A DNA stretch of 64,000 nt from Austropuccinia psidii (lineage: Eukaryota > Basidiomycota > Pucciniomycetes > Pucciniales > Sphaerophragmiaceae), in contig JALGQZ010000001.1 of NCBI GenBank assembly GCA_023105745.1, forward strand, positions 66,110,937 through 66,174,936, in the 5' to 3' direction. Of this stretch, positions 24,215 to 37,275 are shown piece after piece (the stretch's first letter is position 1; each line of letters opens with the position of its first letter). Below the pieces are notes generated by a model, which searched no databases, was not told the origin of the DNA, and saw only the letters and a program-made list of their open reading frames with translations. A program made the position numbers and the translations under genes.

Positions 24215-25076
24215 TGTGAGCCTTGGAGGTATTTTCATATACCCAAGAGGCCACAAATGAGAATATAAGATATAAATAGAAATATAAATATAAATAAAAT
24301 AAATTTATTTACATTATCAAAATAAAAAATAAAATATAAGTAGCAATTTATATTCAAAAATAAAAACTTGATTTCAATTTAAAATAAAAATTACATTAAA
24401 TTTCAAAAATTGTGAAATTGCATTTTTACTTGGAAAGATTAAGTAAAAATGAATTTTTAATAAAATCAATGAAATTAAAATGTTCTTGGTAAAAGGTTAC
24501 ATAAAATCTATTCTAGCTTTCTATCCAATAAACAAACTTAAGAAAATTATTTCACCATTGGATTCCTCATGAAAAGCAAGGGGGGTCACCTCTGGGTAAA
24601 ATTTCTGTAACTCAACTCTAAATAAGCTTAAATTAAGTTTTTAGTATTTTCTGTAGCGGATTTGAAATTCCTAAAAACCTTGATTTAATTGACACCACAT
24701 GTGGTGCTAACCATCAATTTTTGTGTTAAAACTGAGGTGTTGTGTGTAGTTTAGAAGTTATGAGGAATGGAAGTATTTTCAATTGAAATGTCAAAATGTG
24801 CATGTGTATTACATAAGTGAGCTGTAATTTACATATGAGATATCAATTATTTCAGTTGTGTACTGTAAAAACTCAATTGAATTGTATGTGTAAATTACAA
24901 GTGTCTTACATGATGAGGAATTAAAGAAAAAATAAATTGGAATGATTAATTCTGGGGGGAAAAGGTACTCTATCTCCAAGTGGGATCCAGACCCCCAAAA
25001 TCCTTGCCAACAGGCGTGGGATGTAAAAATCCACACAAAGGTTCATCACTTTTGTCCTGGAACTGAGTCACAGGGT
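24215..25076 (+). repeat. R3 3' LTR, 3' half deleted
   Basis: Starts TGTGAGCCTTGGAGG and follows the 5' LTR for about 860 bp. It ends abruptly after GAGTCACAGGGT, where the 5' LTR continues with CTGTGACTCAATTG. The next bases (AATGATGAATAAC) belong to R2 reverse transcriptase. Confidence 0.9.
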
Positions 25077-27072
25077 AATGATGAATAACATTTTTGCTGA
25101 ACAGCTGTCAGAGGGATGGATAATAATATATATTGATAATAAAATGGATTTTTGAGAGCCTTGGGAGAATTACTCAAAAATACTAGAAAGAGTCTCCTAA
25201 AAAGGTGTTAAGGTCAATATGAAGATATCCTTTATAAAGTGTTGCTTTGCAAATAGTGAACTGAAAGCACTTGCACATGTAGTATCTAAAAAGGCTTTTT
25301 AATTGATAGAAATAAAGACTAAGAAGTACTAATCAAGCCAATACCCCAAAATAAGAAAGAAATCCAACCCTTTATAGAATTTTCTGGATACTATGGACAG
25401 AATATAGAGGACTTTGAGAAAATTTTGAAATACCCTTATAGGATTTGTGACCAAGATAAAGTCTATTAGATGGCTGAAGAAAGTGTTAAATAATATGAGT
25501 AGCTAAAGAGATCCCACAAAAATACCCCTTTTCTCTTGATTCTGGATTAAAAATTACCTTTCAGAGTGTATAATGATGCTTGTGGAGAAGAATTGGGTGC
25601 TGCACTATACCAGAAACAAAGAATAAATGACAAACCTGTTGGAGGTCCAATTTTCTTCATCTATAGGTAAATTAAACCAACTGAAGCCAGATATGGTGCC
25701 AGTCAAATAGGGTTCATTTGCTTTGTGTATGCTATCAAGAGACTTAATCATTACCTGGATGGGAAAGTCTTTTATGTTATTACAGACTGTGATGCTGTAG
25801 AATCTTTACTACGAATGGAGACACCAAAGAGACATATATTGAGATGGATAATTGCTATCCAAGAATATAAAGGGAATATGAATATAGTCCACAAATCAGG
25901 AAATATTCATAAGGATGCAAATGGTGTCAGTGGATGGGATCTAGAAAATGAACCTGAAAAACTAGTATAGATACCACAGGAACCAGAAAACATATAAAGG
26001 GAATATGTGTAGCAGACATTGGAACAGGATTCTTTACCAAGTAAGAGAGAGCTATAAAGTGGACAAAAACTGTGTTATTTCAAGCCAGACCTGCATTAAA
26101 GACTTTAAAGATCCATAATTATTTTAAGAATTAGATGAAGTATGTAAAAAAAGCTAATGATTAAGGAAGCTGCTACCTAATGGATGGACTTATTTATCAT
26201 AGAGCTAAGCATGCAGCTGTTATGACACTAATAGACAGAGTTCTAATAAAATCTATCCTACATTAATGCCACAACAGTGTTGTATCTGGGAACCCCTAAG
26301 CAGACAGTAAGCTAGAAAGATTTGGAACTTGTTCTTTGTTTCTAAATTGGTGGAAAGATGCTTATAATATGGACAAACTTGTGACAAATGCTAAAAATAA
26401 ACCAGAGCTACAGGTAAGATTTTTGGAATTTAGATGCAAGTCCAAGAGCCAAAACCCTATCACAAATAGCTCATATGCACTGGGCAACAGCCCTATCCAC
26501 AGGAGGAGACAGGATCTATAATGCGTGTTCAGTGATAGTACACAGATATAGCAAAGCCCCTATTTTCTCACCCTATCACAAGTAGGACACAGCTTTGGAT
26601 ACAGCCAAAATTATATGCAATGAAGTAATTAGCCATACAGAATTAATCCAAAATGTCATCAGTCTTACAGATGCTAAATCCACTTTTTCTTTATGTAAAA
26701 ATCTTCATAGCCTGTTTGGGACAGAAGTATAATTATAAAGATTCTATAACCCGCAAAGTAATGGCCTAGCAGTAAGAAGAATCCAAACACTAGAAGATAT
26801 GATCAGAAGGTTTTGTGCTTAAGGACTCAAGTTCAAAGACTCTGATCTTTTTACCCATGATTTTTGTACCCTAATATCAGCTCTTGAACTGGAATCTAAG
26901 ACATAAATTCACTCCTAAACTTGAATAAATCCAGAAATTTTAGAAAAAGGTTGGAATCCAAGTTCACTTTATCACACCCTGAAGGAAGCATAGTTGATAT
27001 TCACCAAAAAGAAAGAAGCTTTAATACAGGGTTTGATAAATCAATACATAATTCAGAGAAAATTTATTTACA
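25077..27072 (+). pseudogene. R2 reverse transcriptase to integrase fragment
   Basis: Begins in mid-RT with MMNNIFAEQLSEGW and IIIYIDN: the YIDD box at 25129-25140 has its second Asp changed to Asn. The connection domain follows, then RNase H ([22 protein letters not shown] and [16 protein letters not shown] at 25790-25935). Integrase is heavily mutated but shows SHTELIQNVIS, SNGLAVRRIQTLEDMIRRFCA and LEKGW (26620-26955). The C-terminal part DIHQKERSFNTGFDKSIHNSEKIYL ends at the R4 LTR, and the protein resumes at 60121. The 5' boundary is a deletion junction with the R3 LTR. Confidence 0.8.
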
Positions 27073-30000
27073 TGTAATGTTATTCTATGAGCCTATTAAT
27101 AATATTAATAAATATCAAGAGTACTATGACTTAACTCAGTAGAAAATATGTTATTCTGTAATATTATAACCAACAATATTGATATTATTACTATTAATTT
27201 TGATAACTTCAATATTAACAAGAAATTAAAAAAAACTAATATTATTAAAGAGCTTTTGATAATGAAAATTATAAAAATTAGATATAAAATAATATAATTA
27301 TTCTATCATTTTTGTATGTCACTGACAGCTTTGATAATAAGAAGCTTAGGGCTCTTAATGAGACAATTGAACATGAAAATATTAATATTAGCCAACTATA
27401 GGTAATATAAATATGATTTACAAAAGAGAAAATACACAAACTGTTCAGGGATAAATCTTATAGAGGAATCAAATATATAAAAACTAATATTAGATAAAAA
27501 AAGATATAGAAATTTAAAGAAAAATGACTTATAATCTTCATTTGACACAATAAGTCAAAAAGCAGCAGTTTTAGTATTAAATGATTTTTTTGAGCTATAA
27601 ACACATCAAAATTAAATGTTTCTTGATAAATAAAGAAAATTTATGTTGAAAATAAGATTTGAGGATTTTTAGATGAATTTGTGGATCTAAAAAGAGACTT
27701 GAAACAACAATTTTATGAGATCAAATCAATTATAGGTGATCAAAACAATATAATATGAAATATATGATTTCAATTTTTCAATTTGAAATTTATGAAGAAT
27801 AGAATAACTTGAGAATCATTTCAATAATAAAATCTTATATTTCATGGAGCTTTACCTGTTCAAATATCTAATTTCATTGTTTTAATGATTATGATGGACA
27901 AAAACAGTGAAAAAGGGCTTCCTCTATGCCTTCAAAAAGTCTCTGATGATAAATAATGGATATTAAGAGAATTCTAGGATCCAATTTAAAAGCCACACAT
28001 AAGAATAAGGCTCTTGATGTAAGGTAATTTCTTTTTCATCTTAGCTTAAAGTTACCAGTATTATACCTAGCTCTAAGTAGCTTCAATTCTCAATTGAGCT
28101 TGTATTTTAAGCTTTAATATAGCATAAACTTCTTAATAGTAAAGTTCATCACATGAGAAACTTAAAAATCAGCATTCAACCAAAAATCTTTTAAATGACA
28201 GTTTTAATTGTATTTTAAAGAAATATGAATTTTCTTTAAGAATAATAAAAAGAGGTATTCTCAAGGCAAAATACCAAGGAATCGTAATGATAAAATTTAA
28301 TTAGATTGAATGGAAAAATGAATAAAATTCAATAGTAATATGTGTAAAGCTTTCAAGAAAATCCATTGAGCATTGGGTTTTGTATTAAATTTTTGAATTT
28401 ATTTCTGTTTTTCCATGTAGAAATAGTGATACACACTAAAAATTAACTTTTTATAACATTTAAATTATTTTAGCTTTAACTTGAAGCTTGGAAAGAGCTT
28501 ATAGCCTTGTGACACAGGGGCTCTTCTAATTGAAGAGGGCCTGACACTCAATAAACTCGGACCCACATATGAAGGGCTCACATTTAATAACCAAGAGTAC
28601 ACTTAAGAGTGTAATATGAATGATATTCCTAATGAAAACAACTATAAGAAAGTGGAAACAAGAAAGGAATAAGATTAAGGAATAAAAGAACCAGCCACAA
28701 AAAAGTCCAAGTCCACTGTTTTAACCTTTCAGAAAGAAAGAAAGGGGTTGATAAGGATATGGCCACCACCACTCTACTGAACAGGTGAGGAAATGCAAAA
28801 GATTAAATTAATACCAATAAATAAAATATTATAAAATGAGAACAAGAATATTTATTAAATAATAAATCAAATATATTCATTATCTGGGAAAACATTCCCA
28901 GGAGGAGGAAGAGGGGCTGAAATATGTTAGAATACACCATCCCTGATCCAAAGGGAAAACCTTCTTGAGAGGAATCATTGATTGAACTTATTTTGGATAA
29001 TACAGGCCCTGTATGAGTTCACAGGTTCTGTAAAAGGGGTGTGGTGGAATTGGGTGATTATAAATTTTCAGACTGGTGTGTCCAAAACTGTAGTGGTGAA
29101 TTCACCCTGTACAAATGTTGTTAGGCTATATTGATGAACCAAACTGTAGGAGTATTTCAAAAGAAAGTTTTGTGAAGGTAAATGATCATACTTAAAAGGA
29201 TTTGCTTTTCTGGTGAGCTTGAATGGGTTTAAGGTTGAATACACTTACCCCTGATAGTGGCTGTGACACATTGATTACAAGCCTGCATATAGGGTGTGTC
29301 TTTGGCAGATTGCAGTTCTGGTCCAAAGGAGGGATAAACCAGTTGAAAATTTAATGTTCAATTAAAATTCAATCTTAAAGCTTAAATTAGGATGAAAATC
29401 TTCCAATAAAGGAGGACAATGTTATTTGGGTACTTTCAGCTCCCAAAAGTGGTGTACCCTGGATCTTTTTGCCTTTTCCCCACTTTTTTGCATGGAATTC
29501 TCCCTTTTATTCATTTAATGCCATACAATTGATTTGAACCAATTTCAATTGTGTCCATGCAGTATTCAAATCCTTCAAAGAAGATAATGATCAAATTCAG
29601 TAAATATACACAAAATCTCAAATAAAACTGATTTTTTATAATTTTGCATAAACCTTATGCAAATTTGAATTAAGCTTAAATTTAACTATTCAAAATTGTT
29701 GGTGAAAATTGCTAATTTTTTTAATTTTACTGTGAGATTCTTAAGGTTTTCAAAAAAACATGAAATAGCCATTTTTGGGTATAACACGCTATGGTTCTAC
29801 CCTAAGTTTTTTTGTGTAGAATCCAGAATTGAAATAATATTTATAGATTTGTTCATCAAAAAGAGAGCTGTACTTATTTTTTTTGTTTTCTGTTGTTTTT
29901 GTTTGGGATTCATTTGAAAAGCTTTCTCAAAATTAAATAAACGGTATAAAGGGTTATTTGTGGCCTTATGGGTATACAATAAATACCTCACAGGCTCACA
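27073..30000 (-). repeat. R4 3' LTR, interrupted by S3
   Basis: On the minus strand it starts TGTGAGCCTGTGAGGTATT at 30000 and ends ACATTACA at 27073. Without S3 it is about 2.16 kb. Homology with the R4 5' LTR is visible, for example around 27300-27480 versus 58290-58470 (CACACAAACT, then GCAGAGATAAAT or TTCAGGGATAAAT). The LTR copies are strongly diverged. Confidence 0.8.
28510..29268 (-). mobile_element. Solo LTR S3 (R5-like ends) inside the R4 LTR
   Basis: 759 bp. Read on the minus strand it starts TGTCACAGCC and ends GAAGAGCCCCTGTGTCA, like the R5 LTR (TGTCACAACC ... AAGAGCCCCTGTGACA). The flanks are CCTTG and CATTG, a 5-bp duplication with one mismatch. The R4 5' LTR has the uninterrupted site (CCTTATTACAAG). 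The interior is otherwise unlike R5, so S3 is a separate subfamily about half as long. Confidence 0.75.
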
Positions 30001-32212
30001 ATCCATAACACCAAAAAAAATCATAATAAGATTTTTAATTGAATAGTATAGCCCCAATTTAATTCAGGGGTATAATCCACTGTCCAACCCCTCTACTAGC
30101 TCTTTCAAAGTATTTAAAGCACATAATTTAGAACTTATTGTAGAACAGGTCTCCTCTGATGTCTGAATCTCCTGAGAAACTTCTGGGAATCAGGTTTTTT
30201 ATTTTCTGAAAGCCACTCATATTCATGTTGTGGATTTCTGTACCTGACTAAGAATTCTCTTTAAATTTTCTCCATAAGTCTTCTTCATTTGAAAATGTGA
30301 GCAAATGTTTCTCTTCACTCTGATCAAGTGGCAGTACCCCTACGGGTGATTCATTTCTCAAAGGGTATAATTCCTTATTACTTTAAGTATAATGCTTTCA
30401 TAGACTGGAAGGAAAGGTTGTATGCTTATTTTGCAATTATCCTGTTATTTCTACTTGTTCTGAATTAGTCCATGGGAGGATTTAATAATAAAGGATCCTG
30501 TAAAGGAATCTTTCAATTTCTTTTGGACCTTTGATATTATGAAAGTTCCAGGTTGAAACTAATATCAAATCCCCTCCTTTGAATTATGGGGTCTTATGAA
30601 TCTTGTCCCATTTTTGCTTGGAATATTCAAAAGAATCAGTCATTATTTGATTTTAATTTTTACTCACTTTATAAAGAAGGAATTTCCAAATTGATTCAGC
30701 TTCATAAATATCCAACAAGTCTGTCTTCAAAGTATTAACTGGAAGTTTGAGATTCCATCCTTTTTCCAACACTACAGGAGTTTTTTGTGTTGAATCCTGG
30801 ATGGAACCTTTGTATTCCCATTCCAATGCTGATATAGGTGTACAAAAATAATGGGTAAAGAAATATTATAAGCACAAAGTCCTCTGATCATTTCCTCATG
30901 GCTCTGAATCATTCTTTCAAACAATATATCAGTTTGTGAATGATAAGCATTCTTAACTGATAGTTCAGTGCCTAGACGCTTTTGTATATTTGTCTGCAAG
31001 GATGAATTAAATCTTGGGTCTCTATAGCTCATGAGAGGTTTAAAAAAACAAATATGATATATTACTCTATTCCAAATCAAAAAAGCTGTATCCATATCTA
31101 TATCATCTTTTTGACATGGTAAGGATATTGGAGTTTGGCTAAATCTGTCTACACTGACAAGACATGCATTTTAACCATTCTCACCACTAGGTGGTAAGGC
31201 AGTTTCCCAATCTGTATGAACCACCTCTTATGGGGTACTTTGTTCCTGAATATTAATCATATAACCAAATATTTTACCAGTAGCTTTGGTGGCCTTTTAA
31301 AACCTGTCACAACTGTGACAGTACTAAATGACCTCTTTTCTCCAAGATGGCCACCAAGAACATGTCTTAATTCACTCCATTTCTATGTCTTCAGAAATAT
31401 TTATAGAATGAATATTGTCATAGAACTCCAGTAATACTGTGTTTATTAACATTCTACTACATAAGACCTAAAAAATGTCTTTTTAGACCTACTGTATAGG
31501 AGAATATAAAGTTAATGGAATCTCCCATTATCATATAATGCCTTCCATATATAATCAAAAGAATTATCTAAATCTAAATCCTCTCAATATTTGTCAGCTC
31601 AAAAAGTAATAATATGGTGATTTGTATCTTGCTTTTAGCATTCTCTAGCTTATTCAAAGAATTCTAATACCACATCTGTGATGTTGATCAATCAAAATTT
31701 AATTGGAGTCTGTGGATTTTAAGGAACATAGGCAGGATTGTCAGCTGTATTGGGTAATTCTTATCTACTAAAGTCATCATTATTCTTAAGAATATATCCA
31801 GATTTATGTACTATGATCATATTTCTCCTATACTCCTGTATAGCAATCTGCCGTATTAACCTGGGTTTGTTAGGAGATTTCAAGTGAAGAAGTGATTTCA
31901 TGGAATTAAAATCAGTAATAGACTCAAAAGCACTACTATCAAGACAATTCTTAAGCTCCTCAAGATCCCATACAAGGCAAAAGAATTCCATTTGGCTTGC
32001 TCCATATCTAGCAGCAGTAGGTTTTATTTCTCTTGAGATAAAACTAACTCAACTTTCATAAGGCTTGTCATTGAAAATTTGAACTTGATGAAGAGCTGCA
32101 CCTCAACCTTCAGTAAATGCATCAATATATATCTTTAAAGGAATTTTTTAGTCTTGCATCAATAATAATGGTGAAATGATTAAGAAATGCTCAATTTTAA
32201 ATATGCCTTAAT
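30001..32212 (-). pseudogene. R4 RNase H, integrase and chromodomain-like end
   Basis: On the minus strand, RNase H lies at 32200-31760 (ESITDFNSMKSLLHLKSPNKP and IVHKSGYILKNND), a heavily decayed zinc module and core at 31600-30772, and a chromodomain-like YLVRYRNP...EYEWLSE at about 30340-30190. The integrase motif that should read Ser-Asp-Arg-Asp-Pro is MSYRDPRF: the second catalytic Asp is Tyr (TAT codon near 31032-31034). Glu is kept in ILFERMIQ. A weak run before the LTR stands where a polypurine tract belongs. Non-functional. Confidence 0.8.
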
Positions 32213-34021
32213 TGTAAGGTGTGGATATGAAACTTTGATTGAAAATCAAGTACTTTTCCTGTCCTCAAAATTTGTATAAGGTAAAAATCAATTAAAAATA
32301 GTAAGAAATATTATTTTTAAGAGAAAACACGCCAATTTTATTGCTTATAACTTTATTAGTATAAAACAATAATATTATAAAGATTTATTGTTTTACCAAC
32401 AATAAAAATTTATCCGAAAAATACTCTACAAGAGATATTTTAAGGCTACAAAAGAAATTTCTTCAAGAGCAATTTCAATTGGAATTAATTGAGAAAAGAA
32501 ATGAAAGCAATTAATTAAAGAGCAAAGTCTTTAAAAAGAATATTAAAGAGAAAACACGTCCAAAAGTAACCAGAGTGAATTTGGAAACAAAGTGACAAAG
32601 TTTACAGTGATGAAAGATGCTTGAATTCACTTTTGGGGTGGCTTAACAATGATTATAATGATTTTTTCACGTGGTTAAAAGGTTTAGAATGATTTAAGAA
32701 AGGTGGTTGGAATCTTTTATTGATTGGTTTAACAGTGTTTAAACTAATTATAAAAGGAAAAGATTCTAACATGAAGAGAAAAGTGGGGCAAAGAAAACAT
32801 TCTTTTATAGCAATCAATTTTCTTACTCCAAAAGTAAGATTTACTCTTGTCAGTCGTGAAAAAAAGTCTGACAACAGAAAAGCCAATTATGGCATCATTG
32901 AACCCTGGTTGAGACCAAAAAGGGGCTGGTTTAAGCCATTTTAAGCCATTTTTAGCCATTTTAGACCCTTAAATCAGCCATTACTATAGCAATACCTGGT
33001 CTAGAGCCTTCAAAACATGTCAGAATGTGTTTAAGAGATGAAGAGACCAGTTAATACTGTTTTTACTCTGATTTTTTATCTTAAGGGTAGTTTTACCCTC
33101 TTGGCAACAGCTAAACCTACCCCAGTTGGTATCAAAACCTCATCATCAATTGAGTCCACAGACCCTGTAACTCAATTCCAGGCCAAAAGTGATGAACTTT
33201 TGCGTGAATTTTGAAATCCCACACCTGTCAGAAAGGACTTTGGGGGTCTAGCTCCCCCTTAGAGCTGGAGTTCCTTTCCCCCCCAAATTTAATCTTTCCA
33301 ATTTATTTTTCCTTTAATTCCTCATCATGTATTATACTTATAATTTACATATGTAATTCAATTGAGTTGTACAGTTCAATACAGTAATAATTGATACCTC
33401 ATATGTAAATCAAAGTTCACTTATGTAATACACGTGCACATTTTGACATTTCAATTGAATTCAATTGAAAATACTTTAATTCCTCATAGCTTCTAAAATA
33501 TACACAACACCTCAATTTTAACACAAATTTTGGTGATTAAAACTAAATTTGATGTGAATTAAATTTAGGTTTTGAGGATTTTCAATTTTCATACAGAAAA
33601 TACTAAAAACTTAATTTAAGCTTATTTAGAGTTGAGTTACAAAATGTTCACTCAGAGGTGACCCCACCTGATTTTTTATGAGGAATCCAATGGTGAAATA
33701 ATTTTTATATGTTTATTTATTGGATAAAAAGTTATAATAATTTTTATTTGTCTTTTTTCCAAATTTATTTATTTTTTTTACAATTTTGTTAAAAATTCAT
33801 TTTTACTTAATTTTTTCAAGTATAAATGTAATTTTACAATTTCAAAATTTAATGTAATATTATTTTTAAATTTTAATTCTATTTTCAATTGTGAATATCA
33901 TTTTATATTTATATTTTGATTTTCATTTTAATAATATGAATAAATTTATTTTATTTATATTTATATGTTAATTTTGTATTTGTGGTCTTTTGGGTATATG
34001 AAATTACCTCTAAGGCTCACA
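32213..34021 (-). mobile_element. Solo LTR S4 (R3 family) between R4 RT and RNase H
   Basis: 1809 bp, minus orientation: TGTGAGCCTTAGAGG starts at 34021 and CCTTACA ends at 32213. Perfect TTAAT duplications flank it (32208-32212 and 34022-34026). It keeps the TATAAAAG box but has lost the CACATGTG palindrome. Confidence 0.95.
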
Positions 34022-35240
34022 TTAATCCTTTCTTGTGTCCTCTCAAAGATAGTTTGCTTCTCAAATATTCTTTACAATGATCTGTAAAGTATTGCATAAT
34101 CTTGAAGGTGTCTCCCAATATAAATAGAAATCTCTAAGAAAGAAGCAACATATTTCTTGCTATGGGGTATTTGTTTCAGTAATAATGCAGTTGCTTTTTT
34201 TTGTAAAAACCAGGACTTATTTCTGAGACTACATGTCCCAGAGAATTTAGAACATGAAACCCAAAAGTAAATTTCATATCAGCTATTTTATTTTTTAGTT
34301 GAAAAATTCTATTAAGTACTAATGAAAGTATCTCTGGATAAAGATTCCAGGTTTCTGAAAAAATGATAATGTCATATATATTAATGATTAATCATCCCCC
34401 TGATATTTCATGCAGGAAAATGGTATTCATCATTATTTGATAATGAGAGGGTTTAATTTTAATTCCTGAATAAGTACTCAAGTACTTGTAAATACCACAA
34501 TGAGCAATTATTCTCAATAGTTTCATAGAATGAGGTGTCAGAAAATTCTGATGGATCATATAAGGGCATCCATAGAAGTAATGAATATTTCTCTGGATAA
34601 TTGAGTCAAAGCTTCACAAATTGTAGGAATAGGATACCTTTCTGGAATGGAATAGGTATTCAATGCTTTGAAATAACCAAACGTCCATGATTTATCAATA
34701 TTTAAAGAAATGATTACAGGGGTCATGACTTCCACTTCCTTATTATGTCCTACCATCTTAAGAACTCCCTGTTTAATGAGCTCATATATCTGAGACTAAT
34801 GATTCTCTAGCTCTAGGGCTAACTGGGTAATCAGGTATATATGATAGTGGAGGTCAAGGACTTTTGACATTAAGCATAATATCAACTTCATGGCCTTTAT
34901 TAGCCCCTAGTGGTACATTATAAGGAGCAAAGGCTTCTCTATATTGAAGTTCTATTTCAATAAAGTATTCCTTCTCTTCTGATGTCAATTCAAGGCTAAT
35001 TTATGCTTAAGTTAATTGATTATTCATGAATTTCTCCCTGTCTCATTAAAGTTATCTCCTTCTCTAGAGGAAAAGAATTTTTTCTTTCATTTTCCCCTGT
35101 AGTGAAACATCTGTTTTTATGATTATTATATTGATACAATAGATATTTAGATAATCATTCCCAAGTATAAAATTATGTGAGTTAAAAATATTTATAAAAA
35201 AATCCAACCTTCAGTATAATACTTCCTGCAGGATGAGAAA
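34022..35240 (-). pseudogene. R4 protease end and reverse transcriptase
   Basis: On the minus strand a protease tail (FSHPAGS near 35230) precedes RT. The fingers to palm are open at 34756-34556 with NKEVEVMTPVIISLN, FKALNTYSIPERYP and TSMDAL. The catalytic box, normally YIDD, reads NIYD at 34371-34382, with a stop just before it where a Trp is expected. The first Asp of the box is therefore Tyr. The fragment ends at S4; RNase H continues on the far side. Confidence 0.78.
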
Positions 35241-37275
35241 ATATTATTTTTGCTTCAAAAATGCCCAAGGGTGCATTTCTTGGTTAGAGCAACTAAATTT
35301 CGTACCCTCAATTGGCATCAATGTTATCAAGTGAGGTTTTACAAACACAAGTTCAAAAATCACCTGAGTCAACATGTATTTTGGATTTTGTCTTTTATCA
35401 CAGCATTAGTGATACAAGATTATCCAGCTGTATAACCTTTACCTCAAGAAGGTTTGGGTTTCTGCATCATGGAATCTTGCACATGTATGAGATCCAAACA
35501 TTCATAAATATATTGTGCAAAGTGAGTATGCACCTCTGTGACTTTGAAGGACACAATTACGTGTTCTATACTAAGTTCATCTGGTAATTACTCTTGTTTA
35601 GAAAGTTCAGAATCACTTTCTTGTATAGTAACCTCATTTCTCTCTTTGGTATCTTGAATTTTCTCAAGTTCTATCTCATGAATTCTTTCTTTCTTGAGAC
35701 AATTATTAGCCAAATGCAATTTACTTCCACATATATGAAATTTAAAAGGATTTCTGTCCTGTGGTTCATTTTTATTTCTTTTGAAATTGGTTTCCCACTA
35801 GTCTTAGTGGCTATTGGGGGGTTTAATCAATTTATAACCATTCTTGTTCTGGTAGTGATGGCCTCCATGGCCTTGATGTAATTGGGTTTAGAGAAAGTCT
35901 CAGTAAATCTGCTAGTTATATAATGCTTCAGGTCACAACCACATCTTCTGAATATCCTTTTATAAGCATTGTTTCAGAAATATCAAGATGAAGGGCAGTT
36001 AATCTTTTCCTTCTGCTTAAGAAACTGGGACATGGGCTTGTCCCTCTAAATATTAGAAATGGCTTCAAAAAAATTTTCAATCCTCAATCCCCAAAGTTCA
36101 TTAGCCCAATAAGAAATAATTTGATATTTTTAATGATTCCATTAGTGCTTACCATGGTCTTGTCTCATTTTATAGTACCACTTCTTGGCTTATTTGGTAA
36201 ATAATTAGTGTAGTCTGGAGCTATGTATTAATCTAGTATGTTAAAGTCTTCTTTGATAATATCATTTGTTTGCATAAATTCCATATTATTATTTTCTACC
36301 CAACCACTGAAGGTTGACCATTCCTCTAATCTTGTAATGTCTTTGAAGTTAAAGTCAGTTTCCACCTCTGCAGCAATTGCAACTGTTTGATTATGTAAAT
36401 GTTAATTATTATTGTTCAACAAATTGATGTCTATAATTGGTTTAGACTGTCTTGGTATTTTATTCTCAAGGAGATAGTTTAAATACTTCATTGAATTTAT
36501 TATTCCAATTCAAGTCTTCATTTATCACCTTTTTCCAATTTCTCTAGGAAAACAGCTGCATTGGGACCAGTTGAGCTTTTCACATTTTGAGCTTGTGTTT
36601 TTGATTCTTCTCAATTGTTTAGCTATAAAGGATTTACAATTTTAATCTTATTAAGCAATGTGACTTTGAAATATTTCCTCTCTAAAATCCATTTCAAAGA
36701 CAAACTATTGTGTTTATTTACATTTCACAGACCAATAATGGTCTTTTGTGATTCTTTCACTTGTAAAATTTGCCTACCCCACTTCTGTTGGATATAATAA
36801 GAACTATTAATCTTTGTTAAGATTTCCTGATGAAAATTTTCAAAGAAATATACAAGCTTTTCAAAATCTAATTCTTTGGGAAGAATTGAATCTCTCTTTT
36901 CTCCTCCTTGATTTGAACTCCATCAAGGGTCTTGAAATATTTAGCACATTGTCCATGGATGTCATCTCTTTATTTAGAATTCTGTAATTTTGAGGATAAA
37001 GCTTGATCCATTGGACTTTCCCTTTCCCTTTTGGCTTGTCTTTGGGGCTTGATTATTATTTTGGAGCTTGTGGAGGCTTGAGTAGCTTCTACTGGAATGT
37101 TTGCCTTGTTTTGGAAAAATCCTTCTTATGTTCCTCTGGCTATATGCTTTGGTTTTACAGCCAATATTTTATATTTTGGACTTGTCCTTTGCAGGAAATC
37201 AGGGTTAATCCTTTTAGAAGTTCCTTTGTCTTTTCTGGGCTCAAGAGATTCTTCACCTGAAAGTAAGAGTTCATT
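35241..37275 (-). pseudogene. R4 Gag and protease region
   Basis: Minus-strand Gag. Near 37260-37126 it carries SGEESLEPRKDKGTSK and NPDFLQRTSPKYK, collinear with SGSGEDNRALRRVEPIFLQRQ in R1. The middle part, 36990-35900, is decayed. The nucleocapsid knuckle reads FHICGSKLHLANNC at about 35750-35700, with the first Cys replaced by Phe. A protease region follows to the left. The fragment begins exactly at the R5 target site; the preceding residues are at 48892-48809. Confidence 0.72.

Larger units (their letters stand above)
14579..25076 (+). mobile_element. R3: Ty3/gypsy element in R2 gag, 3' LTR truncated
   Basis: Complete order of 5' LTR, primer site, gag, protease, RT, RNase H, integrase, chromodomain-like end, polypurine tract and start of the 3' LTR. 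The interior is 6.4 kb once solo LTR S2 is excluded. The 5' flank in R2 gag is TCAAG. No matching 3' duplication exists because about 0.9 kb of the 3' LTR was removed together with adjoining R2 sequence. The two LTRs differ at many positions, so R3 is an old insertion, though younger than R2. Confidence 0.92.

Noticed and set aside
28508..29270. Direct GTGACACA octamers around the insert in the R4 LTR, suggesting a hAT transposon with an 8-bp duplication
   Set aside because: The insert has TGTCACA...GCCCCTGTGTCA ends like the R5 LTR, and CCTTG/CATTG flanks fit the uninterrupted copy. The octamer repeat follows from the near-palindromic LTR ends.
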